Source of the DNA: Blastobasis lacticolella | Lineage: Eukaryota > Arthropoda > Insecta > Lepidoptera > Blastobasidae | Assembly (NCBI GenBank): GCA_905147135.1 | Contig: LR990056.1 | Coordinates: 10,302,001-10,366,000, forward strand | Reading direction: 5' to 3' | Length of the DNA stretch: 64,000 nt | Shown here: positions 10,966-21,870 of the stretch, in pieces | How the letters are laid out: each line of letters starts with the position of its first letter | How positions within the stretch are numbered: the stretch's first letter is position 1 | Program-made: the position numbers and the translations under genes | Notes under the pieces: generated by a model | What the model saw: the letters and a program-made list of their open reading frames with translations, nothing else | What the model was told of the DNA's origin: nothing | Database searches by the model: none

Positions 10966-11309
10966 AAACTTTTGTAACATGAATGATCTAGGGTAGGAAA
11001 GAAGTTCCCAATCTTCTTATAACGACGACTCCGTTTAAAACTTGTAATTTTTTGGGACGCTCTCCTAAAGGAAGATCCCTGCATATGGCTTTAACAGACA
11101 TTAATCCCAATTAACATAGAGTATTAGCTTGCTTTTAAAAGCAAAACTTCTCAAATTAATTTTATGAAATCTGTACTCTCATAGGCTTTTCTAAAATAAT
11201 GCATTTTGGGATATTTTGATCGTCTGATGACGTAGTATGACGCCACGACGACGCCCCAAGACGCATAGTTTGGGAACCCCTGAATTCTAGCGTGACTCAG
11301 GGTTCATCA

Positions 11310-11575
11310 TTATCATCACAGCCCATAACAGTCCACTGCAGGACTTAAGGCCTCTCCCGCGAGAGGGGAGGTTATTGCCATAATCTACACGCTTGGCAGG
11401 CGGCAGGTGTTGTAAATATTACAATGGAAAATACTGCTGCTCATTTTCCAGCCTTCGGAGACTCCAGATCTTTTGCCTCGAAAACATTAGTAGCCTTGTA
11501 CGACACCCACGAGTATAAGGGGTTGGTGCTATTCTACTCTGCCGGCCACCACACTGCTAACTAGGTTTGACTACC
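11310..11575. repeat. LINE-derived dispersed repeat
   Basis: Contains CAGCCCATAACAGTCCACTG followed by a CTCTCCCGCGAGAGGGGAGG hairpin and a CTGCCGGCCACCACACTG end, a repeat type common in lepidopteran introns. No coding. Confidence 0.5.
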
Positions 11576-11630
11576 TATGTCAAAGTTAATATTGTCTATG
11601 GTTATGGTGGAATGTGGATTAGGTACTCAC

Positions 11631-13207
11631 GCCACATGTGTCAAATGAGCTGTCAGTGGTGCCCGACTTGGGTTCTGGCCGGCGCAGCTTTATCTCCGAC
11701 CCTCCCGTGGACCGCATCACCAAACACGACATCAACCTTTTGAGGAAAGGCTTCCGAGGCTTTGGATCCGATGTTTCTATCTCATGTTTAACTACGTCAA
11801 CGGAAACATCAGAGTTCAATGAATATGCCGACGTGCCTAGGTTGGGAGTTGGGCTTTTTCTGTGACCTGTAAAATGAGAATTCAATGTTTTGTTAGTGGT
11901 ACCTTTTTTAATTCAATATAAAACTTTCGGTAGGAATTCTCTAAATGGTAGTGAAAACCGTGTCTAAGTTTACCTTTAAATATTGTGATAATAGAATCTA
12001 TACGTTTCACATCATCTGTTTGTTGTTGAGAGCCAGTTGTTGCGTGATTGATCTCTTCAACGCGAGTTGATGAGAACGTAACATGCTTTTTGTAAGCTAA
12101 GTTTGTGTATCGAATTTCTACAGATGACTCCGCATAACAACGTTCCTTGTTACAATTAGTCCTTGGAGAATTAGAACTCCTACTCCTTTCATTTGTATGA
12201 AAATATTTGCTTAGTATGTTTCTCCGACTCAGTTGCTGCATTCCACACCAACTACAGAAGTTATGTTTCGTATTTTGAAGTGTATCACACCCCTGGCAAC
12301 GTATGTAACCATCCCTAAAATTATTAACAACATGCTCCTTTTTATGTGTGTTCTCTGGAGAACAAGGAATCAATGTTTCCAAATTTTTGTTATTACCTCG
12401 CGAGATACCTAAAATTTCATTCTGCCAAACACAATTGTCTTGGTCACCATTTCCCTTTTCTCCATTGTTGCTGTGACGAGTGTCTGTGCTGGTGCTTTTA
12501 CTTTGTTTATCTATAAGTTTCAAATTCTCGACGTTGTTAAAACTAATAGCATTACTCAATACTTTAGCATTGTCTGCTTCAGTGATGGCTTCAAGTTTAT
12601 TCTTTTCCTGAATAGACACATTACTGTTTTCGCTGGTGATCAAAGAATTTCTTTTCACTTGGCCAACGGAAAGAAGGCTGTATTTTTTGCTGACACAAAC
12701 CTTTGACTTTTTTAGAGCTGCAGTCGCAATTGCTCTTTTTATTTTCGAATATTGTTTCCGTGTAAGTACTATAGGCTTTTGTTTTGCTAATTGTTCAATC
12801 TGAAGGCAAAAGCTTCGGTTTAAGATTACCTGATAAGTTGTAGGTAATTGTGGAGAACACTGTTTCCTTTCGTGGTAGTATTGATGGAAGGCCGACTTAT
12901 GAATCTTGTTAACTAGAGAACTTCGCATTTCAAAGGATGATTCGGAAGTTGTATTGTCTTTCCATAGTAGATTATGGGATGACTCAAAAGACGGTTTCTT
13001 AGATATTGAATTAAATAATAATTTCATATTGTGATCGCAAAGCTTCTGCTCATGTACATGATTATCGTCAGTATAGTCATCTTCTCTTTGCAGTTGATAT
13101 CTTTTTTTATTCCTAAACACAGAAATATACATATTAGTAGTGTAAGCACATTTTACTTTAAAATACTCCTTATTTGCATATTGAACTATAGTTCCTACAT
13201 ATTTCAT
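11631..13207 (-). CDS. Uncharacterised zinc-ribbon protein (two exons visible)
   Basis: Exon 1 runs from an ATG at 13207 down to 11974 and is followed by a GTAAAC donor. A 107-nt intron ends in TTTTACAG, and exon 2 covers 11866-11631, followed by a GTGAGT donor, so the gene continues. The splice restores one frame (one base plus two bases), giving about 490 residues. Around residues 304-321 is a zinc ribbon, C-x2-C-x10-C-x2-C (CQGC then CSWC). A KKHVTF motif near residue 374 fits the PP1-docking pattern. The rest is polar and low in recognisable domains. A start at 13207 is chosen because all frames upstream are closed within 30 bases. I do not recognise the family. A nuclear or regulatory role is only a guess. 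The unspliced frame would otherwise stop at 11882. Confidence 0.6.
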
Positions 13208-13573
13208 AGTTAAAACTCGAAATATCAATTTATGTAATTATTTAAGAAAACTAGGTAATAATTATAAAAAAAAATTAACCAACAGGTGATAGTGACAGCG
13301 CAGCGAAGAATTATCACCGCGCGGTAGTAGTGGTATCTAAAAAGTAAGTAGGTACAGATAATATATTATAGAGAAATAAAAATGAATAAATTACCTACTT
13401 CTTTCATCAATTTTAGAGAAATAAGGAAATGCGTGATACAAAAATCAACCTTTTCATATATAGGTAGGTGCTCGTAGGGTAGGTTAGGCACTCTCCACCT
13501 GAGTGTAAAGATACCACATAAGCGTTTCATATTATGAATTTGTCACAAACGTATCAATAAAGTCTGTTGTACG

Positions 13574-14494
13574 TTGGCTGGTCGAAAAGTTTTTAGCCAA
13601 CGGCTTGTTATACATGATATTGTTTTAATTTTAGTAATTTAATCAGCGCATTTAGTGAATTGCCTCTCTCACATGATATTGTCCTTTATTGAATTTATAA
13701 GTTTAAACGTGGTCAGGGCGACCTCCTCGAACCTAGACTGAGGAAACCGCCAACTGCCGCCACTTCAGAAAACGTCATCAGGGTGAAGTCGTTATTAGAG
13801 ACATGTCACAACATTAACAAGCATGAGATTCAGGATGAAATAAGGATTAGATCCCAGGTAGTTTCCACTACTTTACATGAACTTCTTATGGTTAGGTAGG
13901 TTGTATCTCGAATAATAGCCTCCTTTCTCAGAGAAGAGCAGAAAGTTACTTGTGCCAATTCATGATACATAATTTCTATGGTCCGTAAAATTGATAGAAA
14001 CTACATGGGTTTGAAACTATATTTCATACTAAATCTCACAGCTAGTAAGATTGCGACATTCTTTTATCAGCGACTATACCCTGATGACGTTTTCTAGAGT
14101 GACTGACTTTGGCGGCTTCCCTGGTCTAGGTTCATGTTTCAGGTCGCTCTAACCTCGTTTAAAGTAAAAAAATCAACAAACGACAATAGCATAGGAAAGA
14201 GACAATTCACCAAAGGGGCTGATAAATTTTTTATGTGATTCCATAAACATTAACCCATATTTTTAATACATCTTACAACAAAATGCTTCCCGCGTTACCA
14301 CCGTCGTAGGGGTTGACTCTTGTTATTTTGCTGAGACATGTTATTTTTAATAATCGAAAAAAAAAATAACTAAAAGTTGCCGGCTAATGATTTTTGGTCA
14401 AAGATTTTGTAATAAAATTTACCTCTAAAGGATACAAAAATTAAAACAATAGGGTGTATAACAAGCCGTTGGCTAAAAACTTTTGGACCAGCCT
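13574..14494. mobile_element. Foldback element with mariner-like terminal repeats
   Basis: The left end TTGGCTGGTCGAAAAGTTTT, then AGCCAACGGCTTGTTATACA, pairs with the right end TGTATAACAAGCCGTTGGCT, then AAAAACTTTTGGACCAGCC. A second inner pair matches about 13710-13800 with 14080-14165. No transposase is visible. The element sits between the zinc-ribbon gene and the exons at 15.3-17.2 kb. Confidence 0.7.
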
Positions 14495-14499
14495 AGTTC

Positions 14500-15290
14500 T
14501 TTAATAGATATGAATTATAATATGGAACGCTAATGTGGTCTTTTTAGACCCTCTGAGCTTTCACATGGCCTACATTTGATTGTGGAAGGTTTCCCCAATC
14601 TTTAGGTATTCCCAAACCAACATTCCCGTTCACTCCTGCCCCTGCATATACGCAAATTTTTCTTATCTCCTTTCACTCATCGTCTCTTACATGACGGAAT
14701 CAGCCAATCATGAGTTTCTCTATCCTAGTGACTACACCTTCTCGAGCTCGTATTTTGATACTCAAACAAAATAAGTATAGATATTTAAGCAAAATATAAA
14801 ATAAAGCGGGTCTGTAGAGCTATCTGAATAACCTTTTTCTCATTATGGATGAAACCCGAATTGATTTATTACCACCAAAAAGAGGTGTTCTCAAAATCTT
14901 TGTAAGTAGGTACTAAAGATGATCATTGCACCCAACTAGTCACAGAACTGCCTGTATATTATGACTCTCCAATCGTGGTGTCCACTTGAGAACATGACCA
15001 ACGGTTTAATCTGTTCTACGACAAATGCAAACTTTACCAATGGCTCTCCTGCTACAAATACGGGAATCACGAATAGCGCATTTCAAAGTTTTATTGATCT
15101 AAACCTAGAAATTTCAGTTGATTATAACCTCGAAATTGGCTGTGTTAACTTACAGTTTAAAGTCTTATTAAGCATACGATTTCAAACTAATACGAAAATT
15201 TATCTTTGTACAGAGTACATACAGGCTAGTTGTATGCCAGTCTTTATAATCCACTACGTCATAAATAAATAAGCTCACGGTCGGCCTGAT
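14500..15290. other. Intergenic or intronic stretch
   Basis: AT-rich. A 103-codon plus-strand frame at 14961-15272 has no recognisable motif and no splice support, so it is not called a gene. It may be intron of the minus-strand gene. Confidence 0.35.
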
Positions 15291-15296
15291 AGATAC

Positions 15297-15476
15297 CTGG
15301 TCAGCATCGGGACTAAGATTGGTATCACGTGTGCTTTTTAGCCCCAAGAGTTCCCTTATCTCCTTGTCCCGCTGCACTGGGTCTACAATACCACAGTCAT
15401 CACCCGGATAGTGTTTGATCGGTGCAATATCACTCAAACCTGGAACAGACTCTTTAACAGTCACCAAAATAAAAGC
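15297..15476 (-). CDS. Internal exon of an uncharacterised minus-strand gene
   Basis: An AAATATAG acceptor and a GTATCT donor bound a 180-nt, phase 0-0 exon of 60 codons. It encodes VTVKESVPGLSDIAPIKHYP, then GDDCGIVDPVQRDKEIRELL, a non-repetitive, well-behaved sequence typical of real coding. The phase matches the upstream exon at 16823-17165. The family is not recognised. It may belong to the same gene as the zinc-ribbon exons further down the strand, but no phase-matched join to 13207 was found. Confidence 0.5.
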
Positions 15477-15479
15477 CTA

Positions 15480-16075
15480 TATTTGCTAAATAAAAGTCAA
15501 ATAATTCAAACAGTGACAAGATTTCAAAGGCGTATTAAACTTAACATAAAATAAATAAGAAATATGTATGTATGTAAGACGCTTTTAGGTAGGTTTATGA
15601 CACCTGCTCTCAACATCGTCTTGGCGCTTATCCCGGCCTCGGCCTGGGTTCGCCTTCCTACTAAATCTTCTCCACCTTCCCCGGGCTTTAGCATCCTCTC
15701 GTCGTCATCACCGGTCTAATTATACAAAGCAATTTGAGCTTTACAGGGAAGACACCTGCTCTAATAAGAATAAATTAATTTGAAAAACAAATTGGGTACC
15801 TAGTCTTGTCATGGATACTTCGGTACCTATACCTTAATCGTTACCTATAAGCACAGATGACTAATTATACTCTGTGCTATGGGTAAGTCTGACGCGTTTA
15901 CACAAAAAAGATAATTATTAACACGCACCATTAATAAGTATTTTTGTTCTGTCAATGCTGGGATTCTGTGACGTCTTTTCACTTCCTTCTTTCTCCTCCC
16001 TCCTGAAACCATTTTGTCAGTTTTAGTTTACGTACGTACTAGTTAAGTTAAGGAAGACACAGCGTTATTAGACTT
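15480..16075. other. Intronic or intergenic stretch
   Basis: AT-rich. A GACACCTGCTCTCAACATCG-like repeat near 15600 looks like a degraded LINE 3' region. No coding evidence. Confidence 0.35.
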
Positions 16076-16079
16076 CGCG

Positions 16080-16215
16080 TAAGGTGGACCGATGTCCTGG
16101 TAAAGGTACCAGGTACCGTAGGCGAACAGCACAGGACTGGCCTTTGTGGAGATTTTTGGGGAAGCCTATACGCCCAGCTGGTGGCGCCCCACAGTGTGTT
16201 CAGCGGTTTAAGCAT
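16080..16215 (+). mobile_element. RTE-like LINE C-terminal fragment
   Basis: Reads AGGTGGACCGATGTCCTGG, then CACAGGACTGGCCTTTGTGG and GGGGAAGCCTATACGCCCAG. This is the sense version of the RWxDD...W...A.DR..W...GEA...Q block that ends RTE-clade ORF2. Antisense copies lie at 56160-56400, 58390-58630 and 63820-64000. Frames are broken. Confidence 0.6.
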
Positions 16216-16822
16216 GAAAACTTAATGAAGACGGTATTTTATTCTTCATTTTTTTATAATGTTAGTTTATATGTATGGACTGAGATTCAATTATTAAAAA
16301 ATACTATATACGATTAACAATTTGAAAGCCTAATAATAAAACGCAGACAGAGGTTCCTAGATATAGGTACTTTTTGCTTTTGTCACGAAAATTTCCTTTA
16401 TTCTAGTTCGGTTGCACAGTTTAATTAGGGTTTTTGCTACTAAAATTATCAAGATATAATAGGCCTACTTTGTCAGCTGTCATCGTTTCCTTATAAACGG
16501 CATAAAGTTAATTTTTTATTATCGGTCGCGCGTTGTCGAAAATGAATTTTATGTCGTGAATATAAGGAAATGATGTGAGCTGGCTGTCAAAGTGGGCCTA
16601 TTATACCTCGATATCTGTAGTTTTTGAAGACCACCAGGATCTATTAAACAATAAACAAAAATATTCTACCTGTGCGAAATTTCTATGCTATCTCGTACAT
16701 GGAACATCGATGATAATGACCTCAAACGGCCATCATCTATATCCTTTGTTTTCTGAAAACAGAACAATCTGTAACAATTGGTCTTAGAAAAAAAAAACAA
16801 TTTATGATAATTATCAACTCAC

Positions 16823-17165
16823 ATCGCTGGACGCTAAGTATGCTTGAGAAAATGATTTCCTTGGAGAATCGTCTTGAAAGAAAAAATTCTCTAGAGAATG
16901 AGTGTCCTGGGAGCCTTGATCTTTGACAGTCTTGCGGAACCTTAGATCTGTTATCAACTTATCGTTTTGGAATACAACATCATAATATTCCTTCTCAGTG
17001 TCTATATTTATGGCAATATTAGATTTCATATTCTTGGGCGATTTTGGGTCTTTATGTTGCGTTTTATTCATTTGATTACTTAATGATTTTGTGTAAGAAT
17101 CAACTATAGCCTTTTTCGCTAATTGTTGGTCCGTATTCGTGCCCCTCGATGGGGTTGATGATTTT
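16823..17165 (-). CDS. Exon of an uncharacterised minus-strand gene
   Basis: On the minus strand the frame is open from about 17165 down to 16823 (114 codons), with a GTGAGT donor after the final Asp codon. It encodes a polar peptide including DTEKEYYDVVFQNDKLITDL and SLENFFFQDDSPRKSFSQAY. Phase at the donor is 0, matching the exon at 15476-15297. The proposed acceptor (ATAAG at 17166-17170) is weak and lies next to the boundary of the inverted duplication at 17173, so the true 5' limit may have been altered. No family recognised. Confidence 0.45.
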
Positions 17166-17269
17166 CTTATCGTGTAATAATAAAAAACACAATTTATTGA
17201 ATTTATTTCTAGCCTAGAATTTCAAAATTCGTGCCAAAACAAGATGTCGATGACATGGGATGGGGGTCT

Positions 17270-17400
17270 CTTCAGAGGCGGGCAACGCATCAGTGACTCC
17301 CCTGGTGTTGCTGATGTCCATAGGCGGCGGTGACCACTTTCCATCAGGTGGCCCGCTTGCCTGTTTGTCTGCCGTACCTATAATTTAAAAAAAAAAAAAA
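17270..17400. repeat. Lepidopteran dispersed repeat (CCATCAGGTGGCCCGC core) with A-rich end
   Basis: Contains GTCCATAGGCGGCGGTGACC, then CCATCAGGTGGCCCGCTTGC, and ends in 14 A. Its mirror copy is at 31408-31510; related copies are at 8650, 19425 and 45485. Confidence 0.7.
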
Positions 17401-17980
17401 CCCTCCCTTCAATTTGAAAAAGTCGATAAAAAATAGAAATGTCATAATGGCTACTTGATAGCCACGTAGTATATCTACTCTATGGTAGCGCAGTGGATCC
17501 ACCGTGAATAGTTGTACACTGAAGGGATAGACAATACAAATTCCATGACAGTGCCAGTGTTCAACTAATGTGAGTGTACAACTAATTTGAGTGGACAACT
17601 GAGATAGCCAATAACCCTACTGGTTTCTGTTGAATACTTTCAACGCTGCGGTCTTAAACCCGCCTGCCAAGCATGGAGATTACCTATGGCAACACCGTTC
17701 ACATGTGGAAGAGGCTTAAGTCTGACATTGTGATGCATACATATGTTTATACGACACTTGATACGCTTACAGAACGTGTAGCAGATCATAAGGTTACCAA
17801 AGATAATTTTAGATGCCCTTTGAAGTGGTCTATAAACACGCAGAAGCAATGGCCGATGGGGTAGAAAAACATGTGCTTAAGTGGCAACTACATACCGACC
17901 TTTGCAGCGCAGGGCGGCGTCCTATGAGATAGATGGTAGGGAGCCGTTGGAAGCAAGAGGTAGTGTTGGTCGGTACCTAC

Positions 17981-18046
17981 CTTTGTATTTCTAGTTTCGC
18001 TTCATATTCCCTTTTTTCTTCCATTCGCAATCGATCTGCCTCTTTC
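17981..18046 (-). pseudogene. Inverted copy of coiled-coil exon 'A' (left arm)
   Basis: On the minus strand a TTTCAG acceptor, a 66-nt open exon and a GTAGGT donor are kept. The peptide contains EADRLRMEEKREYEAKLEI, as at 62412-62477 and 60385-60450. It is identical or nearly so to 23196-23261 in the right arm. It is carried inside a repeat, away from the other exons in this orientation, so it is probably a passenger. Confidence 0.6.
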
Positions 18047-19371
18047 CTGAAACCGACAGCGAATTCTAGACATATTACCTACACAATTTAAATTTATTAT
18101 TTTATTTATTTATTTAAAAACTTTATTGCACAAATGCCAGCAACTGGCGAACTTAAAGCCATTGAGGCTTTGTCTAACAGTCAACCAGCAAACCATGCAG
18201 AAAGTGATTAAGTAGGTGCTACTTAACAGGAAACATTGCATTCACATAGTCGAAGCACAGGGCATTGTCGGTGAGGGGTAATTTAATGAAATTCGATATT
18301 AAGATACGAACTTAGTTTATTAAACTAGAAAGTAGTACAGATAGGCACAATGACAGAATGTAGGTGCTAATTAGAAAGTTCACTAGTTACGTCTTCACTT
18401 CACGAGGTGATGAAAACGACTGAATAACCAACTGATCCTTTTTGGGTCTCTTGGCTCGCCCTACTACCATTCACCCCACCAGGATGGTGTGGTGTTGCTA
18501 AGACTCGAAACACAAATGTTACCTTAACATGCGTTAAAAAATAAATAAATCGTGACAATCGGCCATCCGACAAAAGTGCAGTCTCCTGACGCACTAGTTG
18601 AAGAATCAGTTAGTTAAACAGTGTTAATAACTTTCATGATAATAGGTAACTACTTATTATTGAATAGGTAAGGTACATCAAATCAAATATTATTGATTAA
18701 CAATTACAATAATGATAGCATTAACTCGATTATAATTAAAATTAGTTACAAATTTACATAAATTTAGGAAGTTTTATAACTTGAAGGTAAATGTTTCATA
18801 ATAATTAATTAAACACTAATCCATTTGTTCCTGCTTATGTTGTTATTAGTTACAAATATGATCAATCCATAAATTTACAAACCATACAATTTGTGATTAT
18901 TTAGTAATTTTAGATAAAACAAAATGAGTTAATAAATAAATAAATCGTATGCGTTAAGTGACGTTGTAATGCTAAAGATGAGTGTATTTATTATTATAAA
19001 CTAAAATTATTAATGAAATGTTATGAGTATATGAGTCTGTGAAACTTGAAATAAATTATATTTAATTCAATTTAATACTATTAGGTAGGTATATAAAGTT
19101 TCCCCTACAGTTTATTATCTATGTATATATATTTATTCGTACAAGAAATATGCAACCGATAAAACCATATATTTAATGTATGTATTAAACATTTAACACT
19201 ATTAAACATTCACTGATTTACATTTCTTTCTGCTAAAACATTTACATTAGAAATAAACAGACATTTTGAGTATCTTTTATAGATGCTCGCTTAATTTATG
19301 AAGTAATATATGTAAATTCAAATTTAAATATATTTATTTACTTAATCTAACTTAATATTATATACTGATAG
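18047..19371. other. AT-rich non-coding part of the left arm
   Basis: No gene. A 64-codon frame at 18400-18594 is duplicated exactly in the right arm (22648-22842) but has no motif. It is explained by the duplication, not by selection. Confidence 0.5.
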
Positions 19372-19419
19372 ATATAACACACAGGTCATTCAATATGCGG
19401 TGCGGTACTTTTTTTTTTT

Positions 19420-19760
19420 TATGACATACGGTAGGCAACAGGCAAGCGGGCCACCTGATGGAAAGTGGTCACCACTGCCTATAGACATTAGCAACACCAA
19501 GAGTATCGCTAATGCGTTGCCCACCTCTATAACACGTTGCTCTGGCAGCAAAAAGCAAATGCCACTCCACTGCCAAAGCCACGGTTCCCCAAATCCCCAC
19601 CCCATGGAGCACTGGAAACCTTACTCACCGGCAGAAACACAATACTATTTAAAAGAGTATTATTTAGCTGCGATATTCTGTAAGGTGGAGGTACTTCCCC
19701 AGTCGGGCGGCTCCAATTCGAACGAGATACTCCGCTATGCCCTACCTCTCTTAAACTTGT
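19420..19760. repeat. Lepidopteran dispersed repeat (CCACCTGATGG type)
   Basis: Runs CAAGCGGGCCACCTGATGGA, then GTTGCTCTGGCAGCAAAAAG, and ends near CGCTATGCCCTACC. It is an antisense relative of the repeat at 17270. Open frames across it are by-products. Confidence 0.6.
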
Positions 19761-20061
19761 GAACAGTGTATTTGCGTCACCAATCTTTATCACCAGTACA
19801 CATTCACCTGATTACGTTATAGTGTAATGCACGCAAATATCGTACAAAGAGCTACTAAGAAAGCGTGAAATGATAAGTATGACAATTGGGTAAGAGTGGA
19901 GTGAAAATTCCTACAAATGGGCATTACATTTTCCAAATGGCATTTTCAGCCGATTGGTCATTCAATTTTCACGATGTTATTAGCGATTGGGGGTTTAAGG
20001 CTGTAGGTGATCTTTGCTAAAGCAATTTAACCAATTAGTTATAATCGCATATTGAGAGCGT

Positions 20062-20290
20062 AGTCGGTAGCCGAGCGGTTAAGTATTCGACTCGTAAGCG
20101 AGAGGTACCGGGTTCGAATCCCGCTGCGGCCATGTACCAATGTCTCTTTTCTGAGTCAGTTGTTTAGTTGAATTCTAACCGATGCTCTTATGGTAAGGGA
20201 AAACATCGTGATGAGACCAGCAAATTCAGGCAACTGAATTTGTTACCATGATCAGAGATCAGCAGGGTCACGGAGGTCAAACGGCAGTCG
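20062..20290 (+). mobile_element. tRNA-derived SINE (second family)
   Basis: The head reads GGTAGCCGAGCGGTTAAG (A box) and GGTTCGAATCC (B box) with a loop CTCGTAA that would give a CGT anticodon. The acceptor stem does not pair, so it is not a working tRNA gene. The body GGTAAGGGAAAACATCGTGA then AAATTCAGGCAACTGAATTT is shared with the repeats at 640-720 and 1850-1910. Confidence 0.75.
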
Positions 20291-20399
20291 CTCCACTATA
20301 ATTACCTGATCGCCAAAACATGGATCAATGTCAAGGCGGTTCCCAGGCCCTCGTTGTCGAGAGCACAACCATTAACACCAAGATGATTAATATTTTTAT

Positions 20400-20736
20400 T
20401 AGTTACATACACATAAATAAAAAGGCCCTCAAATAAAACTTTTAAAATGGTTTATAACCGACTTTAGAATCGAATATTATCTTAATATTAATTATTTAAT
20501 TTATAAGTATTCAACTACACTTTAGAACGTGTAATCTCTAAGTTTCTGAACGTATCGTTGCTAAAGATAACTGATTTGATTAACCTTTGACACTTTGCAC
20601 TTCCACCGCTAGCTAAAGACCGGTTTATATATCCTAGTACTTCGAGCATGATAAAATGAAAATAACTGGTTATTATTATCGTACTTTATTCTATCACCAC
20701 AGCACTGGTTGGCTTTTTCGTTCATCGTGGGAGTTT
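20400..20736 (-). promoter_or_regulatory. Possible 3' LTR or promoter-bearing region of the Gypsy remnant
   Basis: Downstream of the integrase on the minus strand is a TATA-like GGATATATAAACCGGTC and an AATAAAG signal, as expected for an LTR. No second LTR copy is present to define its borders. Confidence 0.35.
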
Positions 20737-21866
20737 TCAATCAATCACTGCTCTTGAATTAGAGCTGCTACTATCGCTGTCGTGTAATTCTAACGCATTT
20801 ACATGAATCCACGGCCTAATCCTATCAGCAGAAATCACGGAGTGGTATGGTTTACCCCTTTTCGCGAAACCGGGCACATCTGTTACTCTATAGCGATCAT
20901 TACCCAGAGTCGCGGTAATTTTATACGGGCCTATAAATTTCGATAAAAGCTTTGTACTTTTGCCGTCGTTGTTGTAGTTATTGCGGACGATTTTTACTAG
21001 GTCACCTATTTCATATTTTGTAGCTGGGATTCGATCTGCGTCATGCCTATTTTTCTGTTTGCTTTGATTTTTCTCTATATTAGACCTAACTCGTTCTCGT
21101 ATATTTTCTAAATTGTTAATTATTGGGTTGGTATTGACGTTTAATTTGTTAGCTAATTCATCGCGCATCCTAACACCAAATAGAGCCTCGTTCGGTGTTG
21201 TTTGTGTAGACGTACTATTTGTGTTGTTAACCCCCCACTGGATCTTACCCAGCTGCTTGTCCCAGTTACGTTCATGGCGATTGTGGTTTTGTGCAGATAA
21301 TGAATTCAATACAATTTGATTGTATCTCTCAGCTTGTCCATTCGCTCTGGGACAAGAGACTGCGTTTAAGATGTGTTTTATACCGTGTTCTTCGCAAAAA
21401 GTTTTAAATGCCGCGGAAGTGAATGAGGTACCGCGATCTGATACAATCCTAGCGGGCACACCAAAATCATAAAATATATCTTTCAGCACTTTCAGCGTGC
21501 TTCTGGTTTTCGTATCCCTTACTGCTTTAATAAACATATATTTCGTGAAACCATCGACAATAGTAAGTATGTGAGTATTCCCTTTCTTACTCTTCACGAA
21601 TGGTCCTAAGTGGTCTATATGTATGGTGTGGAAGGGGATACTCACTTTCTCAATTGTGTATAAATGACCTGACTTTTGTCGGGACGCGTTATCCTTGCCA
21701 TAAGCGCATTCGATGCAGGCAGAAACATATTTCTTAACGAATCGTCTCAGCTTAGGGAACCAATATTGACTCTGTATATTTTCTAGAGTTTTAGCATAAC
21801 CAAGATGGCCCATATCATCATGACTGGCTTTGCAAATTTGCCATCGAGCATTCCGCGGAATGACTA
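20737..21866 (-). pseudogene. Ty3/Gypsy-type integrase, 5'-truncated pol remnant
   Basis: An intact 358-codon frame from 21813 continues a little upstream to 21866. It starts in the zinc-binding H2C2 region (HDDMGHLG upstream, then CIEC at residues 33-36). The catalytic core follows with D67 (HIDHLGP), D126 (VSDRGTSF) and E162 (QAERYNQ), a DD35E spacing. The C-terminal part has a GPYKI...RYRV chromodomain-like or GPY/F region. This enzyme inserts retroelement DNA into chromosomes. Protease, RT and RNase H are missing: the frame ends abruptly where the right arm of the inverted duplication begins at 21871. The ORF is undamaged, which suggests a young element or one cut recently. Confidence 0.85.
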
Positions 21867-21870
21867 ATAT

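Larger units (their letters stand above)
17173..19371. repeat. Left arm of a ~2.2-kb inverted duplication
   Basis: Reverse complement of 21871-23345 joined to 30909-31663. Identity is high throughout. The outer boundary is at TTATTACACG (17173 and 31663); the inner boundary is at ATACTGATAG (19371) against CTATCAGTAT (21871). The arm carries a CCATCAGG-type repeat, a segment shared with 62180-62830 and 60304-61825 including exon A, and AT-rich DNA. Confidence 0.9.

Noticed and set aside
14961..15272. 103-residue plus-strand frame
   Set aside because: AT-rich, no domain, no splice sites, and it overlaps the donor side of a better minus-strand exon.
18400..18594. 64-residue frame identical at 22648-22842
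   Set aside because: Identity is explained by the inverted duplication; no motif and no splice context.
20062..20133. Possible tRNA gene with CGT anticodon
   Set aside because: A and B boxes are present but the acceptor stem does not pair and a SINE body follows directly; called a SINE.
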